A stretch of DNA of 64,000 nucleotides from CAVVNN01 sp963838035 (GCA_963838035.1 CAWIPM010000005.1:62001-126000), one strand, 5' to 3'; shown: positions 37,212 to 46,196, counted from the stretch's first letter. Notes: a model not told the origin generated them from the sequence alone. Numbers and translations are program-made.

Positions 37212-37938
37212 GCGCGTCGACCAGCGCCGCGAGCTCGGCGTCGACCTCGCCCTCGAGCTTCAGCTCGGCGTCCTCGTCATAGGGGGTGGGGCCCTTGGTG
37301 ACGATCGCCAGCCGCCCACCCCGTTCCAATGTCAGCCGTGGCAGGCTCGCGACCGGGTGGACCACCAGCGAGGAGCCGACGCAGAGCAGCAGGTCTGCCC
37401 GCTCGGCCAGACGTTGGGCGCGGGCCATCGCTCTCTCGGGGAGCAGCTCGCCGAAGAGGACGACGTCTGGTTTGACCGGCCCGCCGCAGCTCGCGCAACG
37501 GGCAACCCCCCGCTCGTCGAACAGGGAGTCGACCTCGTCGATCCCGAACGAAGCGGCACAGCGAGTGCAGGAGGAGGTGTCGATCGAGCCGTGGACCTCG
37601 ACCAGCTCGCGCGACCCCGCGGCCCGGTGGAGGCGATCGATGTTCTGGGTGATCACGCCCTCCAGCAGGCCACGGCGCTCGAGCTCCGCCAGCGCCTCGT
37701 GGGCCGCGTTTGGGCGCTTGTCGCCGAGCGATTGGAAGCGCGGCCGGTAGTAGGACCAGAAACGCTCGGGATCGCGCTCGAAGACGTCGATATGGGCGAC
37801 TTCCATCGGGTCGACGTTCGCCCACAGCCCGGTCTCGGGCGTGCGGAAGTCCGGGATCCCCGACGGCACGGAGACCCCCGCCCCGGTCAGCGCGACGGTG
37901 CGGCGCGACTCGCGGACCAGCTCCGCCAGCCGCCCCAC
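37201..37938 (-). CDS. Sir2-family NAD-dependent protein deacylase
   Basis: About 245 residues. GAGVSVPSGIPDFRTP is the NAD-binding signature, TQNIDRLHRAAG and EVHGS carry the catalytic His, a four-cysteine zinc site follows (CTRC, then CASCGG), and VGSSLVVHPVASLP completes the Rossmann part. GTG at 37938 is the most likely start; the in-frame extension further upstream overlaps the beta-oxidation gene and is not sirtuin-like. It may deacylate acyl-CoA synthetases or metabolic enzymes; targets unknown. It follows the beta-oxidation gene in the same direction. Confidence 0.9.
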   Translation of the reverse strand: MGRLAELVRESRRTVALTGAGVSVPSGIPDFRTPETGLWANVDPMEVAHIDVFERDPERFWSYYRPRFQSLGDKRPNAAHEALAELERRGLLEGVITQNIDRLHRAAGSRELVEVHGSIDTSSCTRCAASFGIDEVDSLFDERGVARCASCGGPVKPDVVLFGELLPERAMARAQRLAERADLLLCVGSSLVVHPVASLPRLTLERGGRLAIVTKGPTPYDEDAELKLEGEVDAELAALVDALRT

Positions 37939-38003
37939 CGCGGCCGACGGGACCGAAAGCGAGCTATTTCTACGCTTTGAGTCCCGTCGGCGGCTGGGTT
38001 TGG

Positions 38004-40004
38004 TTACTTGCCGCTCCACTTCGGGGTGCGCTTGCCGAGGAAGGCGCCTATCCCCTCCTTGGCATCCTCGCTGCGGAAGGCGGTGGCAAAGCCCCGCTTC
38101 TCGGCCTCGATTCCCTCGTCGATGTCGCCGGCATTGGAAACGAGCTTGATCTGCTCGACCGCGACCGGCGCCTGGGCGGCCAGCCTGCGGCCCCACATCA
38201 ACGCCGTCTCGAACAGCTCGTGGTCGGGAACGACGCGGTTGACGAGGCCGAACTCGAGCGCCTCGTCGGAGGGGATCGCGTCGCCCACCAGGTTCATCTC
38301 GAGGGCTTTGTTGGAGCCGACCAGGCGTGGCAGCCGCTGCGTCCCCCCGAAGCCCGGGATGATCCCCAGCTTAACCTCGGGCTGGCCGAAGACGGCCGCG
38401 TCGGCGGCGATCCGCACGTCGCAGGCCATCGCCACCTCGCAGCCGCCGCCGAAGGCGAGCGCGTTGACGGCTGCGATCGTCGCCACCCGGGCCTGGCCGA
38501 AGTCGCGCAGGAGCGCATGGGCGGTGTGGATCAGCTCCTCGCCGCCCGCCTCGTCCATCTGGGTGAACGCCTTGATGTCGGCGCCCGCGGAGAAGACGAC
38601 CGGGACAGAGGAGGCGATGACCATCGCCCCCACCTCGCCCGAGCTCTTCACCCTCTCCCAGACCGTCTTCAGGTCGCGGATCACGTCGGGGGAGACCGCG
38701 TTCATCGGCGCGTTGGCGAGCCAGGCGACAGCGACGTCTTCGCGCGTCTCCAGCTTCACCGTCTCCGCCTGCTCGCCGTCGTCAGGCTGCGGGTAGGGGT
38801 AGAAGCCCTGCCCCGACGCCATCCCGAGGCGGCCCTGGGCGACGAGGCGCTTGAGCAGCACCGGCGGAGCGAAGCGGTCGCCGTGCTTCTCCTGCAGCTG
38901 CTCGATCCGCTCGAGCACCGCCCCGAGCCCTTCGACGTCGGCTTTCCAGAACGGGGGCAGCAGGCCGCGCCGCGGGTCGAGCCCGGCGCCGGCCATCATC
39001 CCGACGTCGATGTCGCGCACCGAGCAGACGCCCTCCTCGACCAGCTTGCAGGCCTCGATCAGCGCCCGGCTGGTGAACAGGGCGACGAGCTCCTCGGCGT
39101 CGGGGTCGGCGTCGCCGGGAATCGTCTGCTCGCCATCGGCGAAGAACCCCTCCCCCCCGCTCTTGGCGCCCAGCCTGCCGTCCGCGACCAGTTGCTTCAG
39201 GCCCTTGTGGACATAGAAGGTCTCGCCGTAGGACTCGCTCAGGTGCTCGGCGACGTGGAGCACCGTGTCGAGCCCGAGCAGATCGGTGAGGAAGAAGGGG
39301 CCCATCGGCGCCACCTGGGCGGCGGCGATCGCCTCGTCGATTCCCTTCAGCGAGAGCCCCTGCTCCTCCTGAGCGCGCCAGACCTCCCCGATCGTCGCCA
39401 TCAGGATCCGGTTGACGACGAAGCCGGGGACCTCGCCGCAGACGATCGGCTGCTTCTTGATCGCCTGGGCGAAGTTGTAGGCGGCGGTCGCGGTTTCGGG
39501 CGAGGTGTCCTCACCGACGATCACCTCGACCAGCGGCATCACCGAGGCCGGGTAGAAGAAGTGAAAGCCGACGACCTTGTCGGGGCGCAGCGTCGTCTCC
39601 CCCATCTCGGTGATCGAGAGCGAGGAGGTGTTGGAGGCGAGGATTGCGTGGCCGGGGGTGGCGGCGTCGAGCTCACGGAAGACGGCCTGCTTGATCTCCA
39701 TCTTCTCCGGCACCGCCTCGACCACGAAGTCGACGTCGCCGAACTCCTCGTAGCTCGTGGTCCCGGTGATCAGGCTCATCACCTCGGCAAGGCGGGCGTC
39801 GGCCTGCTCCTGGGTCAGCTTCTCCTTCTTCACCAGGCGGGCGAGCTGGCCCTCCGTGACGGCACGCGCCTTCTCGACGGCGGCATCGACGAACTTGAGG
39901 TCGATGTCCTTGACGACGACGGGAATGTCGGCTGCGGCGATCGCCTGGGCGATCTCACCTCCCATGGTGCCGCCGCCGACGACGGCGGCCTTGGAAACGA
40001 ACAT
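38004..40004 (-). CDS. Bifunctional 3-hydroxyacyl-CoA dehydrogenase / enoyl-CoA hydratase
   Basis: A 666-residue fusion for two beta-oxidation steps. The dehydrogenase comes first: NAD motif VVGGGTMGGEIAQAIAAADI (residues 8-27), ASNTSSLSITEM, catalytic His in VGFHFFYPASVMPLVEV, and a duplicated C-terminal domain to about residue 400. A crotonase domain follows from about 410, with the oxyanion motifs FSAGADIKAF and LAFGGGCEVAMACD and the catalytic-Glu region QPEVKLGIIPGFGGTQRLPRL. E. coli FadB has the reverse order; this order is known from archaeal-type enzymes. ATG 40004 has a strong GGAGGACC site. The upstream region carries an operator-like dyad. Confidence 0.93.
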   Translation of the reverse strand: MFVSKAAVVGGGTMGGEIAQAIAAADIPVVVKDIDLKFVDAAVEKARAVTEGQLARLVKKEKLTQEQADARLAEVMSLITGTTSYEEFGDVDFVVEAVPEKMEIKQAVFRELDAATPGHAILASNTSSLSITEMGETTLRPDKVVGFHFFYPASVMPLVEVIVGEDTSPETATAAYNFAQAIKKQPIVCGEVPGFVVNRILMATIGEVWRAQEEQGLSLKGIDEAIAAAQVAPMGPFFLTDLLGLDTVLHVAEHLSESYGETFYVHKGLKQLVADGRLGAKSGGEGFFADGEQTIPGDADPDAEELVALFTSRALIEACKLVEEGVCSVRDIDVGMMAGAGLDPRRGLLPPFWKADVEGLGAVLERIEQLQEKHGDRFAPPVLLKRLVAQGRLGMASGQGFYPYPQPDDGEQAETVKLETREDVAVAWLANAPMNAVSPDVIRDLKTVWERVKSSGEVGAMVIASSVPVVFSAGADIKAFTQMDEAGGEELIHTAHALLRDFGQARVATIAAVNALAFGGGCEVAMACDVRIAADAAVFGQPEVKLGIIPGFGGTQRLPRLVGSNKALEMNLVGDAIPSDEALEFGLVNRVVPDHELFETALMWGRRLAAQAPVAVEQIKLVSNAGDIDEGIEAEKRGFATAFRSEDAKEGIGAFLGKRTPKWSGK

Positions 40005-40105
40005 TGCGGTTAGGTCCTCCGGAGTTTGGCTTGGGAATGCGGCCCCTCGGCCGCGGGCCGGAGAGGCTACCGACTCGCCCATGGGACAAAGGCGCGGGGC
40101 GATCC

Positions 40106-40121
40106 TTGTACCCGAGTACAA
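40106..40121. promoter_or_regulatory. Operator-like dyad between beta-oxidation gene and glnN
   Basis: TTGTAC-CCGA-GTACAA is a perfect 6-bp inverted repeat with a 4-base spacer in the 233-bp divergent region 40005-40237. The rest of this region shows no clear -35/-10 pair or gene. It may control either neighbour. Confidence 0.45.
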
Positions 40122-40237
40122 AGACATCTGCGACGCGCGCCCATTAGGCTGCGTTGGCTCTTCATATACGGAGCGAGACCGGCAATCCGAACGCGCCCGC
40201 GGGCCGGGCGCGCCGCAAGCGAGGGACTGACACAGCG

Positions 40238-42385
40238 ATGACTCGTATCCGCCAGCAGAACGTGACCGCCGCGCAGTGGAGCTCCAACGGAGGGGCCCTT
40301 GGAGCGCTCGACCTGACCCTGCCCGAGAACGACCCCTTCGGCGCCAACGTCTTCTCGATCGCGGTGCAGCGCGAACGCCTGCCCGCCGACGTCTTCGAGA
40401 AGCTGCAGGCCACCCTGGCCGGCGGAGAGGCGCTCGACCCGAGCCTCGCCGACGCCGTCGCCGATGCGATGAAGGAGTGGGCGCTGGAGAAGGGCGCCAC
40501 CCACTTCACCCACATGTTCCAGCCGCTGACCGGCTCCACGGCGGAGAAGCACGACTCCTTCTTCGACCCCGGAGCCGAGGGAACGGCGCTTGCCGGCTTT
40601 TCCGGCAAGGAGCTGATCCAGGGCGAGCCCGATGCCTCCTCCTTCCCGACCGGCGGCGTCCGCGCCACCTTCGAGGCGCGCGGCTACACCGCCTGGGATC
40701 CCACCTCACCCGCCTTCATCCTCGAGAACCCGAACGGGGCCCTGCTCTGCATCCCGACCGCCTTCGCCTCCTGGACCGGCGAGGCGCTCGACGCGAAGAT
40801 CCCCCTGCTGCGCTCGATGGACGCCCTGTCGCGTTCGGCGATCAAGGCTCTGCGGCTGCTCGGCGACGCCGACAGCCAGCGCGTCTTCACCACGGTCGGC
40901 GCCGAGCAGGAGTACTTCCTGATCGACGAGCAGTACTTCTTCGAGCGTCCCGACCTGATCAGCACGGGCCGCACCCTGTTCGGCGCCAAGCCGCCCAAGG
41001 GCCACGAGCTCGACGACCACTACTTCGGCTCGATCCCTGAGCGGATCCTCGCCTGCATGCTGGAGGCGGAGCTGGAGATGCGCAAGCTCGGCATCCCGGT
41101 CAAGACCCGCCACAACGAGGTGGCTCCCAACCAGTACGAGATCGCGCCCGTGTTCGAGAACTCGAACGTCGGCTCCGACCACCAGCAGCTGATGATGCAG
41201 GTGCTGGAAAGCGTCGCGCGGCGCTACGGGTTGGTCTGCCTGCTGCACGAGAAGCCGTTCGCCGGCGTCAACGGCTCCGGCAAGCACAACAACTGGTCGA
41301 TGGGCACCGACACCGGCAGCAACCTGCTCGACCCCGGCGACACCCCGGCGGAGAACGTCCACTTCCTGTTCTTCTGCGCGGCGGTGATCCAGGCGGTCAA
41401 CAAGCACCAGGGCCTGCTGCGCGCCTCGGTCGCCAACATCGGTCAGGACCACCGCCTCGGCGCCAACGAGGCGCCGCCGGCGATCATCTCGATCTTCCTC
41501 GGCGCCGAGCTGGAGAAGGTCTTCGAGGCGATCGCCACGGGCGAAGGCGACCCCCATACCCCAGCCTCCTTCCTCGAGCTGGGGGCGACCGTGCTGCCCT
41601 CGCTGCCGATGCACGGCGGCGACCGCAACCGCACCTCGCCCTTCGCCTTCACCGGCAACAAATTCGAGTTCCGGGCGCTGGGGTCGAGCATGTCGCTCGC
41701 CTTCCCCAACACCGTGCTCAACACGATCGTCGCCGAGGCGATCGACGAGCTGGCCGGCGAGCTGGAGCAGAAGACCTCCGGCGGCGCCGACACGGCGACG
41801 GCCGTGATCGACATCGTCAAGGAGTCCTACGGCGCCAACAAGCAGGTCTGCTTCGGCGGCGACAACTACTCCGAGGAGTGGCACGCCGAAGCCGAGCAGC
41901 GGGGCCTGAAGAACCTGCGCACGACGCCCGACGCGCTGCCCGAGGTGCTCGACGAGCAGACGGTCGCCGCCTTCCAGAACTACAACGTGCTCTCCAAGCG
42001 CGAGCTGGAGTCCCGTTACGAGGTCTGGCTCGAGCAGTACGCGATCCGCGCCAACATCGAGGCCGAGGAGACCTTCTCGATCGCCCAGACGATGCTCCTG
42101 CCGGCGGCGCTGCGCCAGCTGGCGCTGATTGCCGAGGCCGGGGTATCGGCGCTCGAGGGCGAGACCCGCGAGCTGGCCGACGAGCTGATCGCCGCCCTCG
42201 GCGAGCTGAAGGAGGCGAATGCCTATCCCGGCGAGCTGGAGGGGATGGACCTCGCGATCCACGCTCGCGACAAGCAGCTGGCCGCGATGGACCGGGTCCG
42301 CGCCGCGGCCGACGATCTGGAGAAGGTCGTCGCCGACGACTTCTGGCCGCTGCCGAAGTACGAGGAGATGCTCTTCATCAAGTAG
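40238..42385 (+). CDS. glnN: Type III glutamine synthetase
   Basis: A 715-residue GSIII, far longer than GSI (about 470). Conserved glutamine synthetase elements: the N-terminal FTHMFQPLTGSTAEKHDSFF, TVGAEQEYFLID with metal Glu, KTRHNEVAPNQYEIAPVFE, the HNNWSMGTDTGSNLL region, and GGDRNRTSPFAFTGNKFEFR. It joins ammonia to glutamate using ATP. ATG at 40238 is chosen; an in-frame extension upstream lacks family character. No glnB/glnK or GSI gene is in the window, though an ammonium transporter lies 3.5 kb away. Confidence 0.95.
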   Translation: MTRIRQQNVTAAQWSSNGGALGALDLTLPENDPFGANVFSIAVQRERLPADVFEKLQATLAGGEALDPSLADAVADAMKEWALEKGATHFTHMFQPLTGSTAEKHDSFFDPGAEGTALAGFSGKELIQGEPDASSFPTGGVRATFEARGYTAWDPTSPAFILENPNGALLCIPTAFASWTGEALDAKIPLLRSMDALSRSAIKALRLLGDADSQRVFTTVGAEQEYFLIDEQYFFERPDLISTGRTLFGAKPPKGHELDDHYFGSIPERILACMLEAELEMRKLGIPVKTRHNEVAPNQYEIAPVFENSNVGSDHQQLMMQVLESVARRYGLVCLLHEKPFAGVNGSGKHNNWSMGTDTGSNLLDPGDTPAENVHFLFFCAAVIQAVNKHQGLLRASVANIGQDHRLGANEAPPAIISIFLGAELEKVFEAIATGEGDPHTPASFLELGATVLPSLPMHGGDRNRTSPFAFTGNKFEFRALGSSMSLAFPNTVLNTIVAEAIDELAGELEQKTSGGADTATAVIDIVKESYGANKQVCFGGDNYSEEWHAEAEQRGLKNLRTTPDALPEVLDEQTVAAFQNYNVLSKRELESRYEVWLEQYAIRANIEAEETFSIAQTMLLPAALRQLALIAEAGVSALEGETRELADELIAALGELKEANAYPGELEGMDLAIHARDKQLAAMDRVRAAADDLEKVVADDFWPLPKYEEMLFIK

Positions 42386-42388
42386 CGC

Positions 42389-42511
42389 CTACTCGTTGTC
42401 CTCATCGCGGTCGCGCACGGCCCGGACGATGAGGTAGCCGATCGCGGCGAGGCCGAGGATCGGGATCAGGCCGCCGAAAACGGCAGGCCAGGCCTCTGCG
42501 GCGAAGATCAT
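42389..42511 (-). CDS. 40-residue membrane peptide coupled to P450
   Basis: ATG at 42511 overlaps the P450 stop (ATGA). The peptide begins MIFAAEAWPAV, has a single hydrophobic helix (FGGLIPILGLAAIGYLIVRA) and ends in a charged tail RDRDEDNE. The start-stop overlap and clean membrane-helix profile support a real gene despite its size. Its role is unknown; an accessory or membrane-tethering partner of the P450 is possible. Confidence 0.6.
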   Translation of the reverse strand: MIFAAEAWPAVFGGLIPILGLAAIGYLIVRAVRDRDEDNE

Positions 42512-43944
42512 CCGCGGGAGAGTACCCGCATCTTCAGGCCGCCCTTCGGCGAGAGGGTCGGCATCTGGCGGACCGTCATCGTGCGGCCAGGCATCGCGTC
42601 GAGGCGCATTCGCTGCAGCAGCATCGTCGCGACCAGCTTCACCTCGGTCTGGCCGAAGCGCTTGCCGATGCAGATCCGCTGCCCGCCACCAAAGGGGACG
42701 TAGGCGCCTCGGGGCAGGGCGGCCTTGCGCTCGCGGGTGAAACGCTCGGGGATGAAGGCCTCGGGATCAGGGAAGACCTCGGGGATCCGGTGGCTCGCCC
42801 AGGAGCAGTAGTTGACGTAGGCCCCCCTGGGCACCGTGTAGCCACCGAACTCGAACTCGCGCACGGCACGGCGCGGGCCGATCCATGCCGGCGGGTAGAG
42901 GCGCAGCACCTCGTCGAGGACCATGTCCAGGTAGGGCATCTCGCGTTCGAGCTGGTCGACGGTAGGCGTCTCCCCACCCAGCACCCGGTCCTGCTCCTCG
43001 CAGAGCCGCTCGAGCACATCGGGGTGGCGGGCCAGCTCGTGCATCATGAAGGTGAGGGTCGAGGTCGAGGTGTCGTGGCCGGCGAACATCAGGGTCATCA
43101 CCTGGTCGCGGACCTCGCGGTCGGTGAAGGCCTCCCCCGCTTCGCCGCGGGCGCTGAGGAGGAGGCTGAGAATGTCGCGGCTGCCCGAGTCCGGAGCGCC
43201 GCGGCGGCGGGCGATCTCGCCGAAGACGATCTCGTCGAGCACGGCGCGCGAGGCGAGCAGCTTGCGCCACGGGGAGCCCGGGCCCCGCAGCAGGCGCAGC
43301 GCGTAGTCGATTCCGTAGAAGCCGAGGGCACGCTCGAAGTGCTCAGCGGCCGCGGCGCCCTTGCCGGCGTCGTCGGGATCGAGACCGAGCAGGGCACGCA
43401 TCGCGATCCGCATCGCCAGGTTGCGCATCCACTCGTAGAGATCAACGACCTCGCCCGCGCGCAGGTTGGCGATCGAAGCCCCGGCCTCGACCGCCATCGA
43501 GTCGATCATCGACGTCAGCTGTTCGCGGTGGAAGGCGGGCAGCATGATCGCCCGGGCGCGGTCGTGGTAGTCGTCGTCGATGGTCAGCAGACCGTCCCCC
43601 AGCAGCGGGATCAGGTCGCCGAAGCTGGACTCACGCCAGTGGAAGTTCTCCGGGTGGGCGACGGTGACGAAGTGGTTGGCCTCCGGGCCGATCATGAAGA
43701 CGCTGCGGATGTGAAGGAGGCGGAGGCTGAAGATCGGCCCGTACTCCTCATAGCCGGAGAGCAGGATCGGCAGCGGATCGCGAGCGATCTGCCGGGTGCG
43801 GGTGATGCTGAAGTCGTCCGACCCCGGGGGGAACCTGCCGCGGCCACGCCACTCGGCGAGCACGTCGCCGGCCAGCCGCCGGGCCGGGTTCGCCGAGAGC
43901 TGCGGCGGCCTCGGGGCGGGCGCAGTGGTGTCGACCGGTGCCAT
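42508..43944 (-). CDS. Cytochrome P450
   Basis: A 478-residue class-I-like P450. The I-helix oxygen motif is LMFAGHDTSTS, the K-helix ExxR is DEVLRLYPP, the PERF region is FIPERFTRER, and the heme-ligand loop FGGGQRICIGKRFG carries the proximal Cys. No N-terminal membrane anchor, so it is soluble. Substrate unknown; no ferredoxin or reductase gene is adjacent. ATG at 43944; a 40-residue membrane peptide is coupled to its stop. Confidence 0.95.
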   Translation of the reverse strand: MAPVDTTAPAPRPPQLSANPARRLAGDVLAEWRGRGRFPPGSDDFSITRTRQIARDPLPILLSGYEEYGPIFSLRLLHIRSVFMIGPEANHFVTVAHPENFHWRESSFGDLIPLLGDGLLTIDDDYHDRARAIMLPAFHREQLTSMIDSMAVEAGASIANLRAGEVVDLYEWMRNLAMRIAMRALLGLDPDDAGKGAAAAEHFERALGFYGIDYALRLLRGPGSPWRKLLASRAVLDEIVFGEIARRRGAPDSGSRDILSLLLSARGEAGEAFTDREVRDQVMTLMFAGHDTSTSTLTFMMHELARHPDVLERLCEEQDRVLGGETPTVDQLEREMPYLDMVLDEVLRLYPPAWIGPRRAVREFEFGGYTVPRGAYVNYCSWASHRIPEVFPDPEAFIPERFTRERKAALPRGAYVPFGGGQRICIGKRFGQTEVKLVATMLLQRMRLDAMPGRTMTVRQMPTLSPKGGLKMRVLSRG

Positions 43945-44008
43945 CGACGGATCTTAGTTGGCTGGGTAGCCAACTCCCTCCGCTGTGCCTTGCCGCTGCT
44001 TTGTCGGG

Positions 44009-45013
44009 CTAAGGAACCGCGGAAGGTTGGTTGGGGGCGGCCGAGGCCGCGAGCTGGCCGCAGGCGGCGTCGATGTCACGGCCGCGGGTGAGCCGCACCG
44101 TGGCCGTGAGGCGGTGCGCATCGAGGACCGAGCGGAAGCGCTCGATCCGATCAGGGGATGAGCCGTCGAATGCGCCGGTCGGGTTATAGGGGATCAGGTT
44201 GACCTTGTAGACGCGGGAGTCGAGCAGGGCGGCGAGCTGGCGGGCGTGCTCGGGGAGGTCGTTCACGCCATCGAGCATCACGTACTCGACGAAGACCTTG
44301 CGTCGTCGCCGGGCTCGGTAGCGCTCGCAGGCGGCGAGCACATCGGCCAGCGGGTATCGGTCGTTGACCGGCATCAGCGAGGAGCGCAGCTCGTCGTTGG
44401 GCGCATGCAGGGAGAGGGCGAGGCTTATCGGCATCTCGCACTCGGAGATCGCGTCGATCCCGGGCACCCAACCGACGGTGGAGATAGCGGTTCGGCGGTG
44501 CGTGACACCGAGGTCGGGCAGCCGCTCGCAGGCCGCAAGCACGGCACCGAGGTTCATCGTCGGCTCCCCCATTCCCATGAAGACGACGTGGTCGATCGCT
44601 TCGGCGCGGCGGAAGTGGAGCGCCTGGTCGAGGATCTCGTCGGCGCTGAGGTTGCGGCCGAACTTCATCGTTCCCGTGGCGCAGAAGGAGCAGGTCAGCG
44701 GGCAGCCGGACTGTGAGGAGAGGCAGACCGAGCGGCGTCCGTCCCGATAGCGCATCAGCACCGCCTCGATCGGCCGCCCGTCGGCGGTGTCGAAGAGCGC
44801 CTTGACGGTGCCGTCGTCGGACCTGGCCTCCCGCCGGAGGCCGAGCGTGGAGAGCGGCACCGAGGCGGCGAGGCGCTCGCGCAGCGCCGCAGGCAGGTTC
44901 GTCATCTCCTCGTAGGAGCCGACGCCGCGCGCGACCCACTCCCACACCTGGGCGGCGCGGTAGGCGGGCTCGCCGGAGGTGGCGAGCGTCTGCTCCAGAA
45001 GGGCGCGGTCCAC
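44009..45013 (-). CDS. rlmN: Dual-specificity 23S rRNA/tRNA adenine-C2 methyltransferase RlmN
   Basis: A 334-residue radical SAM enzyme methylating A2503 of 23S rRNA and A37 of tRNAs. The iron-sulfur motif CPLTCSFCATG (CxxxCxxC), VFMGMGEPTMNL, and the methyl-carrying Cys near the C-terminus (RGRDIDAACGQLA) are all present, which separates it from inactive relatives. GTG start at 45013. Confidence 0.95.
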   Translation of the reverse strand: MDRALLEQTLATSGEPAYRAAQVWEWVARGVGSYEEMTNLPAALRERLAASVPLSTLGLRREARSDDGTVKALFDTADGRPIEAVLMRYRDGRRSVCLSSQSGCPLTCSFCATGTMKFGRNLSADEILDQALHFRRAEAIDHVVFMGMGEPTMNLGAVLAACERLPDLGVTHRRTAISTVGWVPGIDAISECEMPISLALSLHAPNDELRSSLMPVNDRYPLADVLAACERYRARRRRKVFVEYVMLDGVNDLPEHARQLAALLDSRVYKVNLIPYNPTGAFDGSSPDRIERFRSVLDAHRLTATVRLTRGRDIDAACGQLAASAAPNQPSAVP

Positions 45014-45092
45014 GTGGCGAGTGTAGGGCCAGAAGTGCTCCAGCTCTGGCTCCCAAAGGCTGCTATGCGGGGCTCGTTGGCATCCGCCGACC

Positions 45093-45395
45093 TCAGCCGG
45101 GAGAAGCGATCAGAGCGATCTCCAGTGCCCCTGGGTCGACCCCCTCCACGCGCACCAGCTTGTCGCGCGACTTCTCCCCCCGCACGATGCTCACCCGCGA
45201 CGGCGCAACCGCGAGCCGCTTGGCGATCAGGCGACATAGAGCGCGATTTGCCTTCCCCTCCACCGGCGGCGCCGTCACACGCGCCTGCAGGACCCCGTCC
45301 CGCATCCCGACCAACTCATCCCTGTCGGCACGAGCCCGAAGCCGGACCATGACCTGAGCCTGGCGATCGCTCACATCAAGGAGGTATCCGGCCAC
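45093..45395 (-). CDS. DUF167 (YggU) family protein
   Basis: Up to 100 residues. The family core runs from MVRLRARADRDELVG through VTAPPVEGKANRALCRLIAKRL to SIVRGEKSRDKLVRVEG. The longest start is GTG 45395; ATG 45350 is equally plausible and would fit better if the small reading frame 45371-45517 is real. Function of the family is unknown. Confidence 0.85.
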   Translation of the reverse strand: MAGYLLDVSDRQAQVMVRLRARADRDELVGMRDGVLQARVTAPPVEGKANRALCRLIAKRLAVAPSRVSIVRGEKSRDKLVRVEGVDPGALEIALIASPG

Positions 45396-45517
45396 GCCCC
45401 AAGCCGAGCGCCGAGCGCAGGCGGCTGCGCAGGAAGCGCCGGCCAGGCGCTCGGGGTCGGTGCCCGCCAGTCCTCGGCGAAGCGGTCGATCAAGTCCGCT
45501 GCCCCGGCCTCGTTCAT
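45371..45517 (-). CDS. Possible 48-residue peptide
   Basis: ATG at 45517 is preceded by AAGG and opens a frame reading MNEAGAADLIDRFAEDW then Pro/Ala-rich sequence to TSLM, ending at TGA 45371. It would overlap or closely precede DUF167. No homology recognised; coding status doubtful. Confidence 0.25.
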   Translation of the reverse strand: MNEAGAADLIDRFAEDWRAPTPSAWPALPAQPPALGARLGAWPDTSLM

Positions 45518-45588
45518 TCCCGGCACCTTAACCGGGGAGTGACGGCGCGAATCTATGATCGCTGCGGCAACCCAGTCAAGGAGGACGG

Positions 45589-45981
45589 ATGAGCACCCAT
45601 GCGGTGAAGAAGATCGACGAGATGGAGGCCGTCTTCGGCGGCGGCTTCAAGCGCGCCCGCGCCGAGCTCGGCGTCGAGTCGTTCGGCATGCAGATCATCG
45701 ACATGCCGCCCAACTACGAGAACTACCCCGAGCACGACCATGGCGAGGACGGCCAGGAGGAGGTCTACGTGACGCTCCGGGGGAGCGGCGAGATCGAGAT
45801 CGAGGGCGAGCGCTTCCCGCTCGACGAAGACCACGTCGCGCGGGTCGGCCCCGGCGTCAAGCGCAAGGTGTGGCCGGGCGAGGGCGGCATCCGCGTGCTG
45901 GTGCTCGGCGGTACCGCCGGCGCTGCCTACGAGGCGCCCGACATCACGAAATTGGGGGAACCTGACCCGATGGCGAGCTGA
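45589..45981 (+). CDS. Cupin-domain protein
   Basis: A 130-residue single-domain beta-barrel. The first cupin motif includes YPEHDHGEDGQEEVYVTLRG (His, His, Glu metal ligands) and the second DHVARVGPGVKRKVWPGEGG in which the usual His is replaced. Excellent AAGGAGG site before ATG 45589. Function unknown; small cupins act as sugar isomerases, dioxygenases or sensors. Confidence 0.85.
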   Translation: MSTHAVKKIDEMEAVFGGGFKRARAELGVESFGMQIIDMPPNYENYPEHDHGEDGQEEVYVTLRGSGEIEIEGERFPLDEDHVARVGPGVKRKVWPGEGGIRVLVLGGTAGAAYEAPDITKLGEPDPMAS

Positions 45982-46002
45982 ACAGGCGCCGCAAGGCGCT
46001 CC

Positions 46003-46182
46003 CTACCGCCGCGGCCGGGAAATCGGCCGCGGCGAGTGGCCCGGGCAGCTGAGGACCGGCAGGCGCGGGTAGCGAGGGTAGGCGGGGTCGGCCTTCGACC
46101 GCTCGCAGAGCGAGAAGACCGACCCCCGGGTGTTGGGGACGAGGCGCTGGTGGGCGCAGGTGTCGCAGAGTCCGCGATCCAT
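46003..46182 (-). CDS. Small cysteine-rich (zinc-ribbon-like) protein
   Basis: A 59-residue protein starting MDRGLCDTCAHQRLVPNTRG, with SVFSLCERSKADPAYPRYPR and LPVLSCPGH. Cys at 6, 9, 26 and 46 (CxxC...C...C) could bind one zinc. The ordered spacing and protein-like composition support coding. It follows the cyclopropane synthase gene by 14 nt on the same strand and is convergent with the cupin gene. Similar short CDxC proteins are widespread in Actinobacteria without known function. Confidence 0.7.
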   Translation of the reverse strand: MDRGLCDTCAHQRLVPNTRGSVFSLCERSKADPAYPRYPRLPVLSCPGHSPRPISRPRR

Positions 46183-46196
46183 CCGCAGGCCGAACG

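Noticed and set aside
37710..40013. Long plus-strand open frame opposite the beta-oxidation fusion gene
   Set aside because: Antisense shadow; the minus-strand protein carries all catalytic motifs.
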